Shown piece after piece: positions 5,725 to 11,137 of a DNA stretch of 11,137 nt (positions are counted from its first letter, which is position 1; each line of letters opens with the position of its first letter). Source of the stretch: DASWIG01 sp965371445 (GTDB taxonomy: Bacteria; Acidobacteriota; Thermoanaerobaculia; Multivoradales; J023). The position numbers and the translations under genes were made by a program. Where the stretch lies: assembly GCA_965371445.1 (NCBI GenBank), contig CBDUYN010000257.1, positions 1-11,137 on the forward strand, in the 5' to 3' direction. The notes beneath the pieces were generated by a model. That model did not search any database and was not told where the DNA came from. It saw only the letters and a program-made list of their open reading frames with translations.

Positions 5725-7947
5725 TCAAGCCGCCGGGTAGTCGAGCGACTCGGGAATCGACACCTTGGTGAGCTGATAAGCGGCCCGGTCCTTGGCAAGA
5801 CGGGCGCCGGAGAGCGAGCCGTCGATGCGCTGACGCATCCGGACGAACGTCTCCATGCCGTCGAAGCGCACGTCGGGACCCGCTTTGTGGAGATGGCTGC
5901 CGTCCTCCTCGATGACGTCGCCTCTGGCGCGGGCGACGGCGCCGATGCCGGGGATGAAGCCCTCCAGTGCCTCGAGCTCCTCGGCGTCGTAGCAGAGGCT
6001 TCGGTCCTCGTCCCAACTCGGGTGGAGGTTGTAGCCGAACACAAGCTCCGAGCAGATGCGTCCGACCTCGCCGGCCGCCCGTGCCGCCTGGACGTGGCAG
6101 AGGTCGTTTAGGACCCCGATCCAGCCCGGCATCTCCTCGGCCAGCTCCCCCTCCTGCGGGGCGCGGGCGGCGAGCTCCAGGAGGTCGAGGATCTGCTGAC
6201 GCGAAGCCAGGAGCCAGCAAAGCGCGTCGGCCATCGGAAAGGTGACTCCCTGGCGGCGGCTGCGGTAAAGCGGCTTGCCGGTGGCGTCGGTGGCACCGAG
6301 CAGGTGGCGCAGCGACCACCGCCACAGCTCCATGGCCGCGGCGAGCGTCCCGGCTCCCGTCTCGGGCCGGTGGCCGGCGATCTCCCCCACCTCGCCGATC
6401 CAGAGGTCGAGCTGGGCGAGGAAGACCTCGTCGGTCATGGTCACCGAGAGCTGGCGGCGCTGCACCGACTCGGGTCCCTCGTAGGTCGCTTCGAGCTGGG
6501 CGTCCATCCACTTCTGGCCGAGGAAGCCGGGGCACTCCTCGGTGATCCCGGAGCCGCCCATCAAGCTCACGGACTCGCGCATCAGGTTCGCGCCGTGCCC
6601 GGTGCACCAGAGCTTGCAGGCCGGGCAAAGGACGTCGGCGACCGCCGACTTGACCGCGTGCTCCACCAGGGGATCGGCGCCGAGCTCGGCCAAGCGCTCG
6701 GCGTCGCGCCGCGCTTCGCTGCGGCCGGCGAGCTCGAGGTATTCGAGGGCCCGGGGTGCGAGCCTGCGCAGCGTCCGCTGGCGGGTCTTCAGGATCTTCT
6801 CGCCGAGGATCGACTCGACGCGCCGTTCCAGGGGATCGAGCTCGTCGAAAAGCCGCGCCGCGGCAAAGCCCAGCGCCGCCGCCGCCTCCCCGGTCGCCCA
6901 AACGTCGACGAGGCGATGGTTGACGTCCTCCTTCTGCTGGAGGCCCATCTCGTGGCGCGGCGAGCCCGGGGCGGCACCGCTGTAGCGGTCCCGCTGGTAG
7001 CGGATGACCGGCTCGATCGCCGAGAGGAGCTTCGCGGCGGTCATCAAACCCACCGTGACCCGGGTGCGGCGGAAGACCGCCTCGATCACCTCGCTGTGGG
7101 TGTAGGCGGGGACGATCACACCGTTCTCGACCGTGTAGCCGCCGACGATGCGGCTCGCCGGAACCTTGAGGTCGAAGCTCGGGTCGTGGGCCGCGGAAAG
7201 CTGGTGGACGAGCTTTCGCGTCGCGACGCCGCGCTCGAAACGGCCCTCGTCGGTGGCTTCGAGGATCACCATGCAGCTCCCCCGGAGACGCTCGTCGTCG
7301 GACTCGACGGCAGCCGTTACGAAGCTTGCGATACCCATGTTGATGATGAAACGGCCGCGCTTCTTGACCTCCAGGACGGGCTCGCTTCCCTCCTCCCAGC
7401 TCGAGACGCGCACCTTGCCCGACAAGACGCCCGTGTCGACGCCGACGTAGGGGAGCGGCTCGGTCAGGCAGAAAGCGCCGCGCCAGACCTCGCGGTCTTC
7501 ACCGGGCCGCCGCGGCGAGCAGCGCCCCATGTAGTAGGCCCTCTGATCGGGCGTGCCGCGCTCGTGGATCGGGGCGAGCGCCAGGTAGCTCGCGAGCGAG
7601 CAGGTGGCGGCGCCGCCGTCGACCCAGGCGAGCTCGAAAGCCGCGAGGCCGAGGGCGAGGTTCTTGGGTTCCGCCAAGAGCCCGCCGTCCTCCGGGTCCA
7701 TGAAAAGGGCGGTCAGGCCGGCGTCGTCGAACGCGCAGAGGAGCGCGGCTTTCTCCTCGGTCCATTCGTCGGCGCTGCGTCCACCGCCAGCGACGAGCCG
7801 CGCCACCGGTCCGCGGGCGACCCTGCGGACCGATTCAATGACTTCCACAAGCTCCGTACGGCCGGCGAAACGCCACAGGATACGGCGCGCTTCGTCGGCC
7901 GGAAGCGTCTTCAAATCGATGGTTTCCCGATTCCCTGTCGTCGTCAT
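5725..7947 (-). CDS. Acyl-CoA dehydrogenase-like flavoprotein with insertion and C-terminal extension
   Basis: Predicted 740-aa cytoplasmic protein. Members of this FAD-dependent family oxidise an acyl-CoA at C2-C3 and pass electrons to ETF; the substrate here is unknown. Alpha-helical N-domain about 1-155. The flavin/substrate signature at 159-173 (FCLTEP, then GVDTG) matches the family's LTEP...GSD pattern, with Val for Ser. The beta domain has RGRFIINMGIASF at 197-209 and a VPASRIVGG linker at 262-270. The C-terminal helical domain starts about 292 (FRRTRVTVG). SLMGGSGITEE at 461-471 and ATYEGPESVQRRQ at 487-499 match the family's GG-G...YEGT-QR block, making Glu490 the predicted catalytic base. 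Usual family length is about 380-400 (or about 600) aa. The excess is a charged insertion about 370-430 and a helical C-terminal region about 510-740. A CPACKLWC cluster lies at 441-448. ATG 7947 is chosen over an upstream in-frame start because AAGGA lies 8 nt before it. It could be a non-canonical dehydrogenase or a thioester-binding relative. Confidence 0.82.
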   Translation of the reverse strand: MTTTGNRETIDLKTLPADEARRILWRFAGRTELVEVIESVRRVARGPVARLVAGGGRSADEWTEEKAALLCAFDDAGLTALFMDPEDGGLLAEPKNLALGLAAFELAWVDGGAATCSLASYLALAPIHERGTPDQRAYYMGRCSPRRPGEDREVWRGAFCLTEPLPYVGVDTGVLSGKVRVSSWEEGSEPVLEVKKRGRFIINMGIASFVTAAVESDDERLRGSCMVILEATDEGRFERGVATRKLVHQLSAAHDPSFDLKVPASRIVGGYTVENGVIVPAYTHSEVIEAVFRRTRVTVGLMTAAKLLSAIEPVIRYQRDRYSGAAPGSPRHEMGLQQKEDVNHRLVDVWATGEAAAALGFAAARLFDELDPLERRVESILGEKILKTRQRTLRRLAPRALEYLELAGRSEARRDAERLAELGADPLVEHAVKSAVADVLCPACKLWCTGHGANLMRESVSLMGGSGITEECPGFLGQKWMDAQLEATYEGPESVQRRQLSVTMTDEVFLAQLDLWIGEVGEIAGHRPETGAGTLAAAMELWRWSLRHLLGATDATGKPLYRSRRQGVTFPMADALCWLLASRQQILDLLELAARAPQEGELAEEMPGWIGVLNDLCHVQAARAAGEVGRICSELVFGYNLHPSWDEDRSLCYDAEELEALEGFIPGIGAVARARGDVIEEDGSHLHKAGPDVRFDGMETFVRMRQRIDGSLSGARLAKDRAAYQLTKVSIPESLDYPAA

Positions 7948-7955
7948 GAGCCGGT

Positions 7956-7967
7956 TCCTTTCTCCCC
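7956..7967 (-). promoter_or_regulatory. Ribosome binding site deciding the start of the acyl-CoA dehydrogenase gene
   Basis: The minus strand reads GGGGAGAAAGGA followed by 8 nt and the ATG at 7947. The purine-rich tract makes this the clear start and excludes the 31-residue in-frame extension up to 8040, whose sequence (Gly/Ser/Arg/Pro) looks non-coding. Confidence 0.75.
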
Positions 7968-8039
7968 TCGTATCCCACGGCGGAATCAGCGTCCGCGAGG
8001 CTACGTTAGTGCGTGACCCGGGGCCGCTACCATATCCCA

Positions 8040-8060
8040 ACGGGTGGCGTCCGCACCTGT
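8040..8060 (-). terminator. Imperfect hairpin directly after the HEAT-protein stop
   Basis: On the plus strand ACGGGTG and CACCTGT can pair with one mismatch around a 7-nt loop, starting one base beyond the TAG stop of the HEAT-repeat gene. No T tract follows. It partly overlaps a 10-nt direct repeat (CCCAACGGGT at 8036-8045, CCTAACGGGT at 8061-8070). Terminator function is a guess from position alone. Confidence 0.25.
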
Positions 8061-8061
8061 C

Positions 8062-10431
8062 CTAACGGGTCAGAAGCACGAGGGCCAACGGATGCTCGCG
8101 CCGCGTCTCGTCGCGCCTCCGGGCCGCCGAGCCGAGCGCCAGGGAAGCGTCGAGAGCGGCTCCGGCGTCGAGGATTCTAGGGACGAGCTCCTCGTCGTCC
8201 GCCGCGGCGGCACCCAGGTTCCGGCTGAGGCTTTGGCGCAGCTCCGGCGGCATCGGCGAGGAGAGGGTGTCGAGCGCGTCCACCACGGCGTGGCCCTCAC
8301 GTCCGTGAAGCGGGACCGCCGCGAAGACCTCGAGCGCGGCACGGCGCACGCTCCATTCGTCGTCGGCGAGACGCCTGGCGATCGCCGCCCGGGTCGCCTT
8401 GCCGAGCTTGCCCGTACGGCCAAGAAGCTCGACGGCCGCACGGCGGGCCCGCCAGTCTTCGTCGCCCAAGCGTGCGGCAAAAAGCTCGCGGGCCTCGGCC
8501 TCCTCGCCGTGCCGCGCAAAGAGATCGATGGCGACGCTGCGGACGCGGCCGTCGTCGTCGTCGAGGCGCGCGGCGAGCGCCTCGCGGACCCCGGCCTCCT
8601 CGATCCCCAGCCGGCTGAGAAAGGTGACGGCGGCGCGGCGAACGCGCCAGTCCTCGTCTTCGAGGCGGGCAAAGAGCGCCGTGCCGAGCTCCGCCGAAAC
8701 GTCGTCCGCCCGGGCGAAAAGCTCTACGGCGGCGCACCGGACGCTCCAGTCGTCGTCGTCGAGGCGGGCGGCGATGATCTGACGCAGGGCTGGATCCGGC
8801 GTCCCGAGGCGGGCGAAGAGCTCGACCGCCACGGCGCGGACTCGCCGGTCGTCGTCGTCGAGACGACGCTGCAGCGCTTCGTGGACCTCGGCCTCCTCGA
8901 CTCCGGCGCGGGTGAAAAACTCGATCGCCGCGCGACGGACGACCCACCTCTCATCGTCCAGGCGCTCGGCGAAGAGGGCACGGACTTGCTTCTGCGTCGC
9001 CGCGACCCGGGCAAAGAGCTCGACGGCTGCCGCGCGCACCACCCAGTCCTCGTCGTCGAGGCGGGCGGCGACGGCCGCGTGGATCTCCTCGGCCTCGGAT
9101 CCGGCTTCGGCAAAGAGCTCGACGGCGGCACGGCGGACGTCGACCTCGTCGTCGTCGTGGAGGCCGGCGGCGAAGACGGCCCGGACCTCCGGCTCGCCGG
9201 CCCCGATCCGCCGGAAGTGCTCGATCGCGGCCCGGCGGACGCTCCACTCGTCGTCGGCGAGCCGCGTCGCGACGGCGGCGCGGGTTTCCCGGTCGCCGAC
9301 CCGCACTTGGGTAAAGAACTCGATCGCCGCCCGGCGTACGCGGTAGTCCTCGTCGTAGAGGCGGGCGGTGAAGACCGCCAGGGTCTCGGCGTCGTCGGCG
9401 CCGACCTGGGCAAAGAATTCGATCGCCGCGCGTCGAACGCTCCACTCCGCGTCGTGGAGCAGCGCTGCGAAGACGGCGACGGTCTCCGGATCCTCGGTTC
9501 CACCCCGGGCGAGGAAAGCGCCCGCGGCGCGGCGGACCTCGGCGTCGTCGTCGTGGAGGCGGCCGGCGATGGCGGAGCGGATCTCCGGATCCGCCACGTC
9601 CACTCGCGCGAAAAGCTCGACCGCGGCGTGGCGTAGCTCGACGGAAGGGTCCTCGAGGAGCTTGACGAAGGTAGCGCGCAGATCGTCGCGAAGAGGCGCC
9701 GCCCACCCCTCCCCGGCGGAGACGGCGCCGGCGCCGTCGAGGACGAGGCCGGGGCGGTCGAGGGTCGCCGCGCCGGTCAGGGCTTCGACGAGGGCCGAGC
9801 GGACTTTTTGCCGAAGCTTTTCGCCGATCCTCGCACCGTCGCCCAGCGCACGGCAGAGGAACCGCAGGTCGCGGCGCAGCCGCTCCTCCCAGGGGCTCGT
9901 CGGATGGTCCAGGAGGCCCCGGACCAGGGCCTCGGCACGGTGCCGGGGCGCGGCGGCGACCAGCGAACGCAGGACGGCGTCCCAGCCCGGGGCGTGCAGG
10001 TGATGCAGCAGGATCCGTAGGCTCTCCTCGGTGCTGGCACGATCGAGCAGGAAGAGGGCCGCGAGGTGGTCCTGGAAACCTGGATGGACGAAACGGAGCG
10101 TTCCGTCGGTGTCCGCGACGAACAAGACCTCCTCGTCGAGGAGCCTGGCCACGGCGTGGTGGGCCGTGGCGTCGTCGAGCTCGGCTTCGTCCCGGAGAGC
10201 TGCCAGCAGGAAGCGTTGCAGCTCTTCCCTCTCCATCTCGGGCGAAGCCAGCTCCGTACGCCACCGCCAGGCCACCTCGGCCAGGACAGGGACCCAGACG
10301 CCGGGTCCCGGAGGCTCCGGGGCGCGCTCGACGAGCACGGCGAGAGACTCCTCCATCGGACGCTGCAGGAGCTCCTCGATCGGGGCCTCGGTGGCATCCT
10401 CCGCGGGGTGGTCTTGGGCGACGGCGTTCAC
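8062..10431 (-). CDS. HEAT-repeat protein with a NACHT-tail-like N-terminus but no NTPase domain
   Basis: Predicted 789-aa soluble protein; function unknown. Residues 1-40 are acidic and probably flexible. Residues about 45-130 resemble the helical/winged-helix module that follows the P-loop domain in bacterial NACHT proteins: PVLAEVAWRW at 48-57, a helix through RFLLAAL, ARLLDEEVLFV at 95-105, then LRFVHPGFQDHLAALFLLD at 112-130, matching the familiar 'F.H..FQEYLAA..L' motif. No Walker A or B motif is present. Residues 130-258 are further helices. Residues 259-719 are 14 HEAT-like units of 32-34 residues (consensus L-DDEDW-VRRAAVELFAR), and a 70-residue tail follows. The start is GTG. An in-frame TAG five codons upstream, and the divergent gene beyond it, exclude a longer protein, so the NTPase domain is absent, not just missed. 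No clear Shine-Dalgarno sequence precedes the GTG. HEAT solenoids bind proteins or nucleic acids; a stand-alone sensor or scaffold, or a decayed NACHT-HEAT protein, are both possible. Confidence 0.85.
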   Translation of the reverse strand: MNAVAQDHPAEDATEAPIEELLQRPMEESLAVLVERAPEPPGPGVWVPVLAEVAWRWRTELASPEMEREELQRFLLAALRDEAELDDATAHHAVARLLDEEVLFVADTDGTLRFVHPGFQDHLAALFLLDRASTEESLRILLHHLHAPGWDAVLRSLVAAAPRHRAEALVRGLLDHPTSPWEERLRRDLRFLCRALGDGARIGEKLRQKVRSALVEALTGAATLDRPGLVLDGAGAVSAGEGWAAPLRDDLRATFVKLLEDPSVELRHAAVELFARVDVADPEIRSAIAGRLHDDDAEVRRAAGAFLARGGTEDPETVAVFAALLHDAEWSVRRAAIEFFAQVGADDAETLAVFTARLYDEDYRVRRAAIEFFTQVRVGDRETRAAVATRLADDEWSVRRAAIEHFRRIGAGEPEVRAVFAAGLHDDDEVDVRRAAVELFAEAGSEAEEIHAAVAARLDDEDWVVRAAAVELFARVAATQKQVRALFAERLDDERWVVRRAAIEFFTRAGVEEAEVHEALQRRLDDDDRRVRAVAVELFARLGTPDPALRQIIAARLDDDDWSVRCAAVELFARADDVSAELGTALFARLEDEDWRVRRAAVTFLSRLGIEEAGVREALAARLDDDDGRVRSVAIDLFARHGEEAEARELFAARLGDEDWRARRAAVELLGRTGKLGKATRAAIARRLADDEWSVRRAALEVFAAVPLHGREGHAVVDALDTLSSPMPPELRQSLSRNLGAAAADDEELVPRILDAGAALDASLALGSAARRRDETRREHPLALVLLTR
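8275..9657 (-). repeat. Array of 14 coding HEAT repeats, about 99 bp each
   Basis: Fourteen consecutive units encode residues 259-719 of the HEAT protein. Eleven are 33 residues, one is 34 (unit 6) and two are 32 (units 12 and 14). Each has the pattern L-[DEH]-D-[DE]-x-[WRY]-x-V-R-R-A-A-[VI]-E-[LF]-F-A-R followed by a second helix ending in a hydrophobic-x-A-R motif. The acidic turn plus Arg-Arg and the frequent Trp at position 6 recur through most units. The similarity is visible at DNA level as recurring CGGCGCACG- and GTCGTCGTCGAGG-like blocks about 99 bp apart, suggesting expansion by tandem duplication. Units 1-2 and 13-14 fit the consensus less well than most interior ones. Confidence 0.85.
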
Positions 10432-10487
10432 GGCGGTGCGATGCTATCCCAGGTCGACGCTTCGCGACTGTGGTAGAAGTCACGGTG
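10432..10487. promoter_or_regulatory. 56-bp divergent intergenic region
   Basis: This short spacer separates the start of the HEAT gene (minus strand) from that of the HAD hydrolase (plus strand), so promoters for both must lie here or extend into the opposite gene's 5' end. No -35/-10 pair of good quality is visible on either strand. The only A/T-rich spots are GCTATC (10443-10448) and GGTAGAAG (10472-10479), and the latter is more likely a weak ribosome binding site for the HAD gene. Confidence 0.35.
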
Positions 10488-11084
10488 ATGAAAGGCTCGG
10501 CCTGGTTAGTGGACCTCGACGGAACGCTCTACCGCGCTCTGCCTGTCAAGCTCCTGATGGCGGCCGAGCTAGCCTTGTGCGGTTTCCGGGCGGGTCTGGT
10601 GCTGCGCCGCTTCCGGCAGGAGCACGAGCGGCTCCGCGAGGATCCTCCGCCGGCCGGTGCCTCGCCTTACGCCGTCCAGTTGGAACGAGCCGCCGCCGCG
10701 ACGGGTGTCACGGTGGCGGACTTGGAGCGGATGGTCGAGGAATGGATGATCCGCCGTGCTGGAAAGTGGCTCCGTCTCTTTCGACGCCGGGGTTTCCTGG
10801 CGGAGATCGTCGCCTTTCGCGAGGCCGGCGGCAAGACGGCGCTCGTCAGCGACTATCCGGCGCGCGAGAAGCTCAGCGCCCTGGGCACCGAGGCGCTTTT
10901 CGACACCGTCGTGGCCAATGGCGAGACGGGCGGTCCGCCGCGGCTGAAGCCGTCGCCCGACGGGGTTCTTCTGGCCGCCGAGAGGCTGGGCATGACGCCC
11001 GAGGCGTGCCTCGTCGTCGGCGATCGCGACGACGCTGACGGCGAGGCGGCCCGCCGCGCGGGCATGGCCTTCCGGCGGATCTGA
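10488..11084 (+). CDS. HAD-superfamily hydrolase
   Basis: Predicted 198-aa cytoplasmic phosphatase-like enzyme. HAD hydrolases transfer a phosphoryl group through an aspartyl intermediate with Mg2+. All four motifs are visible. Motif I is DLDGT at 9-13 (nucleophile Asp9, acid/base Asp11). Motif II is Ser121 in ALVSDYP. Motif III is Lys154 in RLKPSPDG. Motif IV is GDRDDADG at 178-185, the 'GDRxDxD' form. Residues 15-105 between motifs I and II are an alpha-helical C1-type cap, rich in Arg and Leu. The length is normal for a small subfamily I member. ATG at 10488 is chosen because the conserved beta strand starts immediately after it; an adjacent GTG (10485) and a GTG at 10470 are alternatives. 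The Shine-Dalgarno sequence is weak (AGAAG about 8 nt upstream). The gene is divergent from the HEAT-repeat gene and ends 1 nt before a long hairpin. Substrate cannot be predicted. Confidence 0.87.
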   Translation: MKGSAWLVDLDGTLYRALPVKLLMAAELALCGFRAGLVLRRFRQEHERLREDPPPAGASPYAVQLERAAAATGVTVADLERMVEEWMIRRAGKWLRLFRRRGFLAEIVAFREAGGKTALVSDYPAREKLSALGTEALFDTVVANGETGGPPRLKPSPDGVLLAAERLGMTPEACLVVGDRDDADGEAARRAGMAFRRI

Positions 11085-11132
11085 CGTAGGGTAGGCTCTT
11101 ATGCCGAGCACGGCATAAGAGCCTGCCCTGCG
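11085..11132 (+). terminator. 22-bp-stem hairpin immediately after the HAD gene
   Basis: The arms 11085-11106 and 11111-11132 pair over 22 positions with only two G-T wobbles, around a 4-nt AGCA loop. The core CTTATGCCG/CGGCATAAG is perfect. The stem starts at the base after the TGA stop, so it is placed to end the HAD transcript. No T tract is visible on the right before the window ends. It could serve as a bidirectional terminator for a convergent gene beyond the window or be one copy of a dispersed palindromic repeat. Confidence 0.6.
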
Positions 11133-11137
11133 GAACC

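Noticed and set aside
5478..6044. 189-residue N-terminal extension of VWFA paralogue 3
   Set aside because: The extension overlaps the 3' end of the dehydrogenase gene, has Ser/Arg/Pro-rich noise, and would bury the signal peptide that starts at 5477.
6304..8016. Plus-strand open frame (570 codons) opposite the acyl-CoA dehydrogenase
   Set aside because: The minus-strand frame carries the dehydrogenase signature motifs. The plus-strand product is compositionally biased with no recognisable motif.
8044..9636. Plus-strand open frame (530 codons) with apparent periodic repeats
   Set aside because: Its periodicity (VVVVEAGGE-like units) is the complement of the HEAT-repeat array. The minus-strand frame gives the coherent HEAT pattern and the NACHT-tail motif.
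8275..9657. CRISPR-like or satellite array suggested by the roughly 99-bp periodicity
   Set aside because: Units are contiguous, keep frame and encode HEAT helices. There are no identical short repeats separated by unique spacers.
8062..11084. HEAT protein and divergent HAD hydrolase as a two-gene defence system
   Set aside because: The arrangement is divergent, the HAD protein looks like an ordinary small phosphatase, and no nuclease, NTPase or toxin signature or mobile-element context is present.

Overview
The window is very GC-rich bacterial chromosomal DNA with five complete large genes on the minus strand and one on the plus strand. No phage, transposase, CRISPR, tRNA or rRNA sequence was seen. 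The likely source is an Acidobacteriota bacterium, perhaps a Thermoanaerobaculia-like lineage. This is inference: it rests on the secreted 'VWFA-related' protein family, which is characteristically expanded in that phylum, together with the GC-rich codon use and good Shine-Dalgarno sites at several genes.

Layout from left to right. Positions 1-286 hold no supportable gene. Positions 287-5477 hold three tandem, co-oriented paralogues (563, 562 and 555 aa) of the secreted VWFA-related family. In transcription order they run from the copy ending at 3810, through the copy at 2010-3698, to the copy at 287-1978. The last two are closest to each other and lie only 31 bp apart. All three have a signal peptide, a conserved N-terminal beta segment, a von Willebrand A-like core whose metal-binding (MIDAS) residues are replaced, a variable central insert, and a conserved two-part C-terminal beta region. 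Positions 5725-7947 encode an oversized acyl-CoA dehydrogenase-like flavoprotein (740 aa) that keeps the catalytic glutamate and adds an insertion and a C-terminal extension of about 230 residues. Positions 8062-10431 encode a 789-aa HEAT-repeat protein. Its N-terminus looks like the helical/winged-helix tail of a NACHT NTPase, but no NTPase domain precedes it. It carries 14 regular units of 32-34 residues. Divergently transcribed from it at 10488-11084 is a small HAD-superfamily hydrolase, which ends directly in a 22-bp-stem hairpin.

Working relationships: the three VWFA genes probably form one transcription unit and act outside the cytoplasm. The acyl-CoA dehydrogenase, the HEAT protein and the HAD hydrolase are predicted to be cytoplasmic, and no shared pathway with the VWFA cluster is evident. 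The features most worth following are the NACHT-less NACHT/HEAT architecture with its homogeneous repeat array, and the triplicated MIDAS-less VWFA cluster with divergent central inserts.
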